Virus record (IMG/VR): IMGVR_UViG_3300032294_002719
Coordinates: 1-32,423 of that record
From: a virus
DNA length: 32,423 bases
Strand: one strand, 5' to 3'
Under the pieces are notes generated by a model that saw nothing but the letters and a program-made list of their open reading frames with translations, was not told the DNA's origin and did not search any database. This document shows, piece by piece, positions 6,618-12,728 of the stretch. The position numbers were made by a program, and so were the translations under genes. The number at the start of each line of letters is the position of its first letter. Position 1 is the stretch's first letter.

Positions 6618-7370
6618 AAATGTACTATTTGGTCTGAAATCAATAAGATTTAGTTATATCAAGGGTTTTAACGTTTTTAAGTTAAAAAAAAAAAAAAATG
6701 CTATTTAAAAATCAATAAAACCCAGTCATAGTATGGTTTTGACCCGTTTGTACTGTGTAGTAGGGGGGATAACTTTATTTTTTTTTTTATCCCTTGCCCC
6801 CTTAATCATCGCATTAGTGGTTCCAAATTTAAACACAGCCTTTTCTTTCCTTTCAGAGCGGGTGCATAATCCAGCCTTCCTTGCACTTCAGAGTAGGTTA
6901 TGATACTTTTACCATTAAACTAATTTGTAATGGTCTAAGGGGTAAAAATGGGTAAATGGGTGAATGTGTGCTAAATATTTAAAATATATATATTTAAATT
7001 TTGATAGGTTGATTTGTGAATACCCTAGAATTAAAGTATCCTAGTATCCTATCCCCCACTCTATTTTTTTTTTGCTATGTATCTATCATAGCATGGGAAT
7101 AAACAAAATGTAAAGAGTTAGTGGAAAAAAAATTTTTTTTTAAGGGTAAAGGGGAGGGGGTGGAAATTTTTGTAACTTTAAACTGCGATGATTAATGAGG
7201 TGGGATAAAAAAAAAAAAAATAAAGTTATCCCCCCTACTACATAGTACAAATGGGTCAAAGCCATACTACGACTGGGCTTTATTGATTTTAAAATGGTGT
7301 TTTTTAAAGTCTAAAATGTTAAAACCCTTGATATGCTTGAGTTTTATTGATTTTGAGGATAATAGTACAG
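6618..7370. mobile_element. Element A: non-coding palindromic element, inverted copy of element B
   Basis: About 750 bp without any credible coding frame. It starts near TGTACTA and ends near TAGTACA. The two arms, each about 190 bp, are imperfect inverted repeats of each other. Each arm holds two copies of a motif close to AATCAATAAAACCCAGTCA, then GTACTATGTAGTAGGGGG and ATAACTTTATTTTTTT. The middle (about 6880-7130) is the reverse complement of the middle of element B (31400-31650). The layout fits a non-autonomous transposable element (MITE-like), or a replication or maintenance site. The gene-free stretch 6533-7514 holds this element plus a terminator at 7385-7420. Confidence 0.75.
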
Positions 7371-7384
7371 GTTTAAGTGTGAGT

Positions 7385-7420
7385 AAAAAAAAAAAATTCT
7401 TCCAATTTATTGTAGGAAGA
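7385..7420 (-). terminator. Rho-independent terminator after the P-loop gene
   Basis: Minus strand stem TCTTCC/GGAAGA with an 11-base loop, followed by a run of about 12 T. The loop is identical to those of the hairpins at 8339-8370 and 9380-9412. Confidence 0.75.
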
Positions 7421-7514
7421 CTAGAGCAATAGGAGCAAAACGAGCGACTAAATCTTAAAATTCTAGCAATAGAAAAGCTTGAAGGAGAGCTAATATCAAG
7501 AAATCTATTTTCGT

Positions 7515-8252
7515 CTATTGTAGAATTAAATCTCGTCCGTTGAAGTGACTTTTGTTATCAAAGTTAAGACGTTTCCAAATATCTTCTCTCAAAAATATTT
7601 TAAACCGAATTGCTGTTAGTGTCCGAGCATCACAAGCTTGAACAAACTGAAATAAACCAGTGAGAGCTTGTAGACGAATATCTTCTTTCCCCTGGAAATC
7701 TTCATCTAAATCATCATAAAGAAACCAAAGAGTCTGTTGCTCTTTTAATTGTTTCTGATTAAATAGAACTAAAGCATCTATAATCAGGAGAGTCAAATTT
7801 CGATCTGTTGCTAATTGAACTAAAGCTTGAGTATGTTCCGATTGCCAATTTTCCGAGGGTAATCCTTGAAAAATTTGTTTAATTGCCTGAAATTTTGCCC
7901 CCTGTTTACCTTTAATAAAGATACTATTTTTAAATTTTCTGAACACATTTATCAGCAAATAAGCTCGCCAAACTGCTTCCCAAGTACCTTGTTTTTGTAG
8001 CAATTCTTGATTTATATACTGTAATTCATTCCGAGATAGACGACTATTATTATAGCTACCATGACCAGATAATAAAGTCACATTATCTAGACTACAATAG
8101 GCTAATTTTCGTGCCTCAGACTCCTGCTGGAGTAGTAACAAATAAAGTGCTGTCTTTCCCGTTCCCTTACGACCTCTGATAAGACAAGTTGTTTGGTCAA
8201 GAAATTTATCAAAGTTAGCAGTTTTCTGAAATAAAAGACTAATATCTGACAT
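7515..8252 (-). CDS. P-loop ATPase, probably truncated by a nonsense codon
   Basis: 245 aa. Walker A is GRKGTGKT (27-34); a Walker B-like stretch is LWFLYDDLDED (175-185). The end reads FKIFLREDIWKRLNF then FNGRDLILQ. This matches P-loop ATPases that combine an RGRKGTGKT loop with a conserved LREDIW/NFxNKxH region (KAP or Sll1717-like; family placement uncertain). In that type a Trp usually follows. Here the codon is TAG, and the same frame continues TKIDFLILALLQAFLLLEF for 19 codons to TAA at 7457-7455. A TGG-to-TAG change is the simple explanation. The gene sits in a cassette with the repeated promoter module upstream. Many such ATPases act in defence, but this one lacks its C-terminal part. 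Confidence 0.65.
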   Translation of the reverse strand: MSDISLLFQKTANFDKFLDQTTCLIRGRKGTGKTALYLLLLQQESEARKLAYCSLDNVTLLSGHGSYNNSRLSRNELQYINQELLQKQGTWEAVWRAYLLINVFRKFKNSIFIKGKQGAKFQAIKQIFQGLPSENWQSEHTQALVQLATDRNLTLLIIDALVLFNQKQLKEQQTLWFLYDDLDEDFQGKEDIRLQALTGLFQFVQACDARTLTAIRFKIFLREDIWKRLNFDNKSHFNGRDLILQ

Positions 8253-8285
8253 AGTTGATTTTCTTTAACTTTAGAGGACAAAGCT

Positions 8286-8312
8286 AGTATAGCACAAAGA
8301 AAAAAATGTCAA
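8286..8312 (-). promoter_or_regulatory. Promoter P2 of the P-loop gene
   Basis: TTGACA (8312-8307) and TATACT (8291-8286), with a short 15-base spacer but a TGC just before the -10 (extended -10). The same arrangement stands before the BRO gene and the KilA-N gene. Confidence 0.6.
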
Positions 8313-8338
8313 GCCAAAACTAAGATTAAAATTTAAAC

Positions 8339-8370
8339 AAAAAAAAATCTTCCAATTTATTGTAGGAAGA
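8339..8370 (-). terminator. Attenuator hairpin between P1 and P2
   Basis: Stem TCTTCC/GGAAGA, loop of 11 bases, then nine T on the minus strand. It would stop transcripts started at P1 before the P-loop gene. Confidence 0.65.
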
Positions 8371-8443
8371 CTAGAGCAATAGCTGTACACAAACAAGTAA
8401 CCACAACCGTTAAATTTAAATTTATCGCTTTATTTATATCTTT

Positions 8444-8472
8444 ATAATAACAGATGTGATTGAAAGTTGCAA
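8444..8472 (-). promoter_or_regulatory. Promoter P1, module copy 1
   Basis: TTGCAA (8472-8467), 17 bases, TATTAT (8449-8444). It is conserved in the other module copies. Confidence 0.6.
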
Positions 8473-8532
8473 GTGGTCTAGGATTAATAATTCTTATAAT
8501 ACGCATAAGAAAAACTTATAACTTAAGGTCTT

Positions 8533-8559
8533 AAAAAAGCCCTCTAATTTAAAGAAGGC
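8533..8559 (-). terminator. Terminator of the BRO gene
   Basis: Minus strand stem GCCTTCT/AGAGGGC (one G-T pair), loop TTAAATT, then six T. It lies 24 bases after the BRO stop. Confidence 0.75.
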
Positions 8560-8582
8560 AAAAAATTAAAAATTCAAACTAA

Positions 8583-9299
8583 CTAACTAAAAAAAGCTTT
8601 GATAGCATCAATTACTTCAGGGTCATCTTCTGGGTAGCAAGCAACATTTCGTTGTTGTCCGTTAACTAATCGTTCTTCTTGTTGGGCAAGATGTTCACAA
8701 GTTTTTTTGACAAATTTCCTTAAAGAAGAACGATTTTTCAAGTTAACAGGTAAACCCAAAGATTCAGCAATTTCGGCGACCCCTTTTAATTTAACACCAG
8801 TTAAGCTATTACTGGCTGGCATTAAATCAGAAATAGCGTGGTCTATCAAAAACTGTGCCAATCGGGGGTTGTTTTCAGAAATCAGATTTTGGATTTCAGC
8901 GACCGCTTTAGCTACCTTCACAGCTTTTTCTTCACTAGGAAGTTGAGGCTGGGTAGTTTGCGGTGGAGATTGAACAGAATAGCTACCAGTTTTGCGAATA
9001 GCGGTAAGGACTACCTGTACTACCCAATCTTGAAATGGTTCTGCTTGAGGTTTGCGGCTGGTTAACACTAAACGATAAAGTCCAGACTCTGAAATGATTG
9101 CCATTTCTTGGTTTCCACCGAGGGTAAGCACACTGTGCAGACCCTTTTCATAGTCTTTTAAACGAGATAGAACTTTAGAAATGCTAGGTTGTTCTAGTAC
9201 ATCACAAATATCCTTGGCGACAAACCACGGTTCACCGCCGATAAGGACTACTCGGATTTCTTTGGTATCAAATTGAAACGCTACAAGACTATTAGGCAT
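8583..9299 (-). CDS. BRO-N domain protein (phage antirepressor type)
   Basis: 238 aa. The N-terminal 110 residues form a BRO-N domain: FDTKEIRVVLIGGEPWFVAKD, ICDVLEQPS, then ISESGLYRLVLTSRKPQAEPFQDWV. BRO-N proteins bind DNA and occur as phage antirepressors or regulators. A linker (SVQSPPQTTQPQ) leads to a C-terminal domain of about 110 aa that is nearly the same as in the KilA-N protein at 10645-11406 (PRLAQFLID, MPASNSLTG, KLKGVAEIAESLGL, EERLVNGQQ, CYPEDDP, AIKAFFS). The gene stands alone between two module copies and has its own P2 promoter and terminator. Regulatory role is inferred from the domain. Confidence 0.85.
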   Translation of the reverse strand: MPNSLVAFQFDTKEIRVVLIGGEPWFVAKDICDVLEQPSISKVLSRLKDYEKGLHSVLTLGGNQEMAIISESGLYRLVLTSRKPQAEPFQDWVVQVVLTAIRKTGSYSVQSPPQTTQPQLPSEEKAVKVAKAVAEIQNLISENNPRLAQFLIDHAISDLMPASNSLTGVKLKGVAEIAESLGLPVNLKNRSSLRKFVKKTCEHLAQQEERLVNGQQRNVACYPEDDPEVIDAIKAFFS

Positions 9300-9326
9300 A
9301 GTTTAAAACCTCTAGAGAATAAAGTT

Positions 9327-9353
9327 AGTATAGCACAAAGAAAAAAATGTCAA
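9327..9353 (-). promoter_or_regulatory. Promoter P2 of the BRO gene
   Basis: TTGACA (9353-9348), 15 bases, TATACT (9332-9327), with TGC before the -10. Confidence 0.6.
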
Positions 9354-9379
9354 CCTAAAACTAAGATTAAATTTTAAAC

Positions 9380-9412
9380 AAAAAAAAAATCTTCCAATTT
9401 ATTGTAGGAAGA
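9380..9412 (-). terminator. Attenuator hairpin in module copy 2
   Basis: Stem TCTTCC/GGAAGA, same 11-base loop as the other copies, then ten T on the minus strand. Confidence 0.65.
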
Positions 9413-9485
9413 CTAGAGCAATAGCTGTACACAAACAAGTAACCACAACCTTTAAATTTAGATTTATCGCTTTGTTTATATCTTT

Positions 9486-9514
9486 ATATAAACAGATGTA
9501 ATTGAAAGTTACAA
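9486..9514 (-). promoter_or_regulatory. Promoter P1, module copy 2
   Basis: TTGTAA (9514-9509), 17 bases, TTATAT (9491-9486). It is weaker than copies 1 and 3 by base changes in both boxes. Confidence 0.45.
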
Positions 9515-9573
9515 GTGGTTTAGGATTATTAATTCTTATAGTACACATAAGAAAAGCTTATAGTGTAGGTCAT

Positions 9574-9600
9574 AAAAAAGCCCTCTAATTTAAATAAGGG
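9574..9600 (-). terminator. Weakened terminator in module copy 2
   Basis: Matches the BRO terminator, but one arm is changed (CCCTTA for GCCTTCT), leaving a four-pair core CCCT/AGGG and six T. Confidence 0.45.
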
Positions 9601-9623
9601 TAAAAATTTTAAATTTAAACTAA

Positions 9624-9653
9624 CTAGCTAAAACCTGAGATAATTTGTAACAT
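9624..9653 (-). pseudogene. Remnant start codon region joined to a BRO-type gene end
   Basis: The minus strand reads MLQIISGFS then stop. The first seven codons match the start of the gene at 9704-10159 (MLQIISGYK), as does about 20 bases of leader. The last codons and stop match the 3' end of the BRO/KilA-N genes. It is a recombination scar, not a working gene. Confidence 0.6.
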
Positions 9654-9703
9654 GGTTTTGAAGTTTTGTTTAGTTCATAAAGTGCCGCCTTTTGGGTGTG
9701 GGT

Positions 9704-10159
9704 TTATCTTAATATATCTAGTCCTCGATTTCTGATTCTTTGAGCAAGGTCTTTGTTTAATATCCTTGATTCTTTAATCACAGAAATCTGATTGCTTGGC
9801 CAGTATTCTAGCAAGAAATCTACAACCTCAATAGAAGTTGTGTGTATTCTAGCATCTTTGCTGTACCTTTCTAATAATCGGTAAAAAAGGAATAGTCCAC
9901 TAAGCGAGTCTTTTTCAATTATTGAAAATGCTATTTTAATCGATGTACTGCTAAGAGGACAGTGTTTTAAGAGTTGACATAGTTTTGTTTCCTCTAGTTG
10001 CCAGTAGGTAAAAAAATCCAAAACATTAGATATTACTGGGTAGTCGCTTATAATTATGAAGTGAGATAATAAGGTATCAATTGAATCTAAGGACTCACAC
10101 ATTCCGATAGTAGCAACTGAAAATCCCTCTAGTTTATATCCTGAGATGATTTGTAGCAT
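9704..10159 (-). CDS. Hypothetical protein, 151 aa
   Basis: Begins MLQIISGYKLEGFSVATIG. Leu/Ile-rich and helical, with paired helices of the kind seen in HEAT or ankyrin-like helical proteins, but no motif I can name. No signal peptide or clear membrane helix. It follows the 95-aa gene by 24 bases, so the pair is likely one transcript from P1 copy 3. Its leader and start are duplicated at 9624-9672. It belongs to the accessory cassette array. Confidence 0.6.
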   Translation of the reverse strand: MLQIISGYKLEGFSVATIGMCESLDSIDTLLSHFIIISDYPVISNVLDFFTYWQLEETKLCQLLKHCPLSSTSIKIAFSIIEKDSLSGLFLFYRLLERYSKDARIHTTSIEVVDFLLEYWPSNQISVIKESRILNKDLAQRIRNRGLDILR

Positions 10160-10186
10160 GGTTTTGAAGTTTTGAAGTTTTGTTTA
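10142..10186. repeat. Leader/start repeat, second copy at 9636-9672
   Basis: The two copies agree except for two substitutions and an extra eight bases (GAAGTTTT twice in a row) here. They mark a partial tandem duplication around the 151-aa gene. Confidence 0.65.
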
Positions 10187-10471
10187 TTCTTTATAGTTAT
10201 TGAGAGGTTCCCAAAAATAAATCTCTCTTATTGATTTATTGTTTTTAAGTATTAGCTTCTGCCAACAGTAGAAGCTATAAAAAAAGTTATCCCACCCACG
10301 GGGAACATCAACAAAAATACTATCTAAAATGATAAGTAAATACCTTTCGATAAGATTGCGTATTGTTAAGATTAAAGAGCGTGGTTTTATTCCCATTTCT
10401 TTTAGTTCTGCTTTGGTTAGTTTCTTTCTTAGAAATTGAATAATTTTTTTAGCTAGTTGTGTTTGATTCAT
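10184..10471 (-). CDS. Hypothetical protein, 95 aa
   Basis: Begins MNQTQLAKKIIQFLRKKLTK, a basic helical N-terminus, followed by hydrophobic segments (LIERYLLIILDSIF) and an aromatic C-terminal half. It is transcribed from promoter P1 copy 3, 36 bases upstream, and followed closely by the 151-aa gene. The leader TTTTTCG before ATGAAT is shared with the gene at 6266-6532. I do not recognise the family; a small two-gene unit of this size could be a toxin-antitoxin or a defence/counter-defence pair, but there is no motif evidence. Confidence 0.6.
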   Translation of the reverse strand: MNQTQLAKKIIQFLRKKLTKAELKEMGIKPRSLILTIRNLIERYLLIILDSIFVDVPRGWDNFFYSFYCWQKLILKNNKSIREIYFWEPLNNYKE

Positions 10472-10506
10472 CGAAAAATTGGGTCTATCGCTTTGTTTAT
10501 ATCTTT

Positions 10507-10535
10507 ATAATAACAGATGTGATTGAAAGTTGCAA
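10507..10535 (-). promoter_or_regulatory. Promoter P1 of the 95/151-aa gene pair
   Basis: TTGCAA (10535-10530), 17 bases, TATTAT (10512-10507). Confidence 0.65.
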
Positions 10536-10595
10536 CTGACCTAGAATTAATAATTCTTATAATACACATAAGAAAAACTTATAACTTAAGGTCAT

Positions 10596-10621
10596 AAAAA
10601 GCCCTCTAATTTAAAGAAGGC
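10596..10621 (-). terminator. Terminator of the KilA-N gene
   Basis: Stem GCCTTCT/AGAGGGC, loop TTAAATT, five T; identical stem to the BRO terminator. Confidence 0.7.
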
Positions 10622-10644
10622 TAAATATTAAAAACTCAAACTAA

Positions 10645-11406
10645 CTAGCTAAAAAAAGCTTTGATAGCATCAATAACTTTAGGGTCATCTTCTGGGTAGC
10701 AAGCAACAGTTAGTTGCTGTCCATTAACCAATCGTTCTTCCTGTTGAGCAAGATGTTCACAAGATTTTTTGACAAACTTGCCTAATAAAGAAGGATTTTT
10801 AAGGTTGACAGCCAAACCCAAAGATTCAGCAATTTCTGCAACGCCTTTTAATTTAGAGCCTGTTAAGCTATTACTAGCAGGCATAACTTCTGAAATTGCT
10901 AAATCGATTAGAAATTGTGCCAAACGGGGGTTGTTGTCAGAAAGGTTGTTTTGGATTTGAACAATCGATTCCGCAATTTCTTCAGCTAATTTGTGAGCGG
11001 GAAGTCGCAATTGGGTAGTTTGCGGTTGTGATTGAACCGAATAGCTACCAGTTTTATGGATAGAGGGGAGAACATCCTGTACTACCCAATCCTGAAAGTT
11101 CCGCTTGAGAGGATAACACCAGCCAGCAAACTCAATGGCTACTTCTTCAATAGCCCAAGTACCCCGTTTTGACGTTGCACCACTTTGTATAGTTTCAAAG
11201 AGTTTGAATCCCCTATCAGACCCTAAGCTAGTCAGGAACTTTTTTGTGGATTCCAGTTCTTTCCACTCCCAAAAGAATTTTCCGCACGCACGACCAATAT
11301 CTGTTAGGCTAACCCAAATCACACCATCACGATTTTCAATACGAATCCCACCAGCATTAGGGTAGTATTCTAAAAATAAAGATTGAGACATAGCGTTTAC
11401 ACACAC
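10645..11406 (-). CDS. KilA-N domain protein
   Basis: 253 aa from ATG 11406; an internal ATG (MSQSLFLEY, 11391) is a possible start, and neither has a clear ribosome binding site. Residues about 20-120 read as a KilA-N DNA-binding domain: VSLTDIGRACGKFFWEW, IQSGATSKRGTWAIEEVAIEFAGWCYP, FQDWV. The C-terminal 110 aa are nearly the same as in the BRO-N protein at 8583-9299, joined at FQDWVVQ and KTGSYSVQS. The two proteins therefore share one C-terminal partner domain with different DNA-binding heads. It has its own promoter and terminator. KilA-N and BRO-N proteins are typical of phages and large DNA viruses and are thought to act on DNA or gene expression. Confidence 0.85.
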   Translation of the reverse strand: MCVNAMSQSLFLEYYPNAGGIRIENRDGVIWVSLTDIGRACGKFFWEWKELESTKKFLTSLGSDRGFKLFETIQSGATSKRGTWAIEEVAIEFAGWCYPLKRNFQDWVVQDVLPSIHKTGSYSVQSQPQTTQLRLPAHKLAEEIAESIVQIQNNLSDNNPRLAQFLIDLAISEVMPASNSLTGSKLKGVAEIAESLGLAVNLKNPSLLGKFVKKSCEHLAQQEERLVNGQQLTVACYPEDDPKVIDAIKAFFS

Positions 11407-11426
11407 ATTTATTTATTTGGGCATTT

Positions 11427-11576
11427 TTAGTATAGCACAAAGAAAAAAAATGTCAACCCTGTCTTGTCACGGTCATCAAGAGTTACATCAATTTGATTTT
11501 GCGAGAAAAACTGGTTAATGTCGCCAATCGTCCAAGTATCTACTCCCTCAGTTCGCACCCACTGCTACCCCAGCAT
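11427..11576 (-). pseudogene. Gene remnant under the KilA-N promoter
   Basis: The minus strand reads MLG, stop, then a run of protein-like codons (WVRTEGVDTWTIGDINQF, later DVTLDDRDKTG) that dissolves into the promoter region and ends at TAA. Base composition is less AT-rich than nearby. It looks like a fragment of a foreign gene cut on both sides. Family unknown. Confidence 0.45.
11429..11456 (-). promoter_or_regulatory. Promoter P2 of the KilA-N gene
   Basis: TTGACA (11456-11451), 16 bases, TATACT (11434-11429), TGC before the -10. Same type as before the BRO and P-loop genes. Confidence 0.65.
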
Positions 11577-11585
11577 AAAGAAGGC

Positions 11586-11618
11586 AAAAAAAAAGTCTTC
11601 TTAATTTCTAAAAAGACT
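11586..11618 (-). terminator. Terminator after RNA ligase gene
   Basis: Stem AGTCTT/AAGACT with a partly paired 13-base loop, then about nine T on the minus strand, 24 bases after the stop. Confidence 0.75.
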
Positions 11619-11641
11619 AGCTTGAATTAACTATCCTATGT

Positions 11642-12661
11642 TCAATCTTTTTGTTTTAGCAAGAAATTGTTGCTGATAACTTTAAAACTGGTGTAGGAAT
11701 TTTCAAAGTTTCTGAGAACCAGACCCTCACGAGTAGTATTAGGATGAACAAGGGAGTGACCGGTGGAAAAAGCGATTAAAGTATCAAGGGAAGAAGGTAG
11801 AAAAAAGTTACGAAATAGTAGAGGAACAGTATCAAGTCCAGCATTGGACAAGAGGGAGATGTTAGAAGGGGAAAAAATGTCTAATCTTGTTTGATTGTCA
11901 AGGTTAATCAAATTAAAAACATAAAGCCGATAATTTGGAAGTTTGTAAGGATTGCCTTGAATTTTACCTCCAACAATTTCGCCTTGAATAGCGGATGGGA
12001 AGGGTAAAGATTTTAGGAAATCACCAATTTTATACTGGTGAAAAATTTGCCAATAAACGTTGCTATCGGATTCCTTTAATTCCCGGTTTTGAGAGCAGAC
12101 ACCAAAAGTATCGTTGTAGTAGAAAGCAGTAAAGCTACTGCCGTCTAGTTTTTCGGTGACATTAAAGGATTTTTGACGAAGTGATGGGTATAGTTCACTT
12201 AAATTTTGAATGCGTTCTTCGTCAGTTTTAGGGACAAAAGAGGGAAAATAGCCTAAAACATCACCACTTAGAGAAGCAGAGAGAGCGAGTTCCCATTTTT
12301 TGACACCTAATAAATTAGTGAGGTCTGTACCAAGTGTAAAGGTCTTATAATTCAAGGAAAAGTGAGATAAAGGCAAAGCTAGACCCTGACTTAATTGTTC
12401 TCTCAGCATAAGGGTTCGGATACGAAAACCTGTGTCACCAGTGTTTAAGGTTGCGAAACAAGACTTCCGCAAAAACTCAAATTCTGGAAGTTCAGGTAGA
12501 AAAGAATCAATTTCAAAAAAAACACAAAGGCTACCAATTTCAAATACACCCTTTTTGACTACGACTTTCCAACCACGGACAGTAGCCACTTCAATATTGT
12601 CAGCATCGGGAATAGGTTGAAGGTCTTTGATGACTTCTAAGGTTGCAAGTTTACGGTTCAT
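11642..12661 (-). CDS. RNA ligase, Rnl5/DRB0094 type
   Basis: 339 aa. The adenylated lysine is Lys171 in VTEKLDGSS (motif I). Further nucleotidyltransferase motifs are QGEIVGG (226-232), LYVFN (about 246-250), REGLVLR and SFKVISNNFLLK near the C-terminus. The first 110 residues form an OB-like N-terminal domain (IPDADNIEVATVRGWKVVVKKG, then VCFFEIDSFLP-like), as in the DRB0094 family of RNA ligases (Rnl5) and unlike T4 Rnl1/Rnl2. The enzyme would seal RNA, or 3'-OH/5'-phosphate nicks, using ATP; in phages such ligases repair tRNAs cut by host defence. Own promoter at 12700-12728 and own terminator. Confidence 0.9.
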   Translation of the reverse strand: MNRKLATLEVIKDLQPIPDADNIEVATVRGWKVVVKKGVFEIGSLCVFFEIDSFLPELPEFEFLRKSCFATLNTGDTGFRIRTLMLREQLSQGLALPLSHFSLNYKTFTLGTDLTNLLGVKKWELALSASLSGDVLGYFPSFVPKTDEERIQNLSELYPSLRQKSFNVTEKLDGSSFTAFYYNDTFGVCSQNRELKESDSNVYWQIFHQYKIGDFLKSLPFPSAIQGEIVGGKIQGNPYKLPNYRLYVFNLINLDNQTRLDIFSPSNISLLSNAGLDTVPLLFRNFFLPSSLDTLIAFSTGHSLVHPNTTREGLVLRNFENSYTSFKVISNNFLLKQKD

Positions 12662-12699
12662 ATTTTTTTAGTGGGGTAAACTCCAAATTGATTAGTTTA

Positions 12700-12728
12700 A
12701 TTATAGCACGGTTGACGGAAAAGTACAA
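12700..12728 (-). promoter_or_regulatory. Promoter of the RNA ligase gene
   Basis: TTGTAC (12728-12723), 17 bases, TATAAT (12705-12700). It lies across the end of the upstream gene. Confidence 0.65.

Larger units (their letters stand above)
8281..8594 (-). repeat. Regulatory module, copy 1 (full)
   Basis: Reading leftward on the minus strand: last bases of the BRO gene, intrinsic terminator, promoter P1, about 70 bases of leader, attenuator hairpin, promoter P2. Nearly the same bases recur at 9322-9635, partly at 10484-10650 and 19805-19911. The gene-free stretch 8253-8582 contains nothing else. Confidence 0.85.
9322..9635 (-). repeat. Regulatory module, copy 2 (full)
   Basis: Same order of parts as copy 1, with scattered base changes. 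It ends in the same bases as the BRO/KilA-N gene ends (minus strand TTAGCTAGTTAG) although no such gene precedes it here. The gene-free stretch 9300-9703 also holds a remnant start at 9624-9653; I see nothing else in it. Confidence 0.85.
10484..10650 (-). repeat. Regulatory module, copy 3 (partial)
   Basis: Contains the KilA-N gene end, terminator and P1, but stops before the attenuator and P2. Here P1 directly drives the 95-aa gene. Confidence 0.8.

Noticed and set aside
6618-7370. CRISPR array from the repeated AATCAATAAAACCC motif
   Set aside because: The copies are inverted pairs in arms with no regular spacers and no cas genes.
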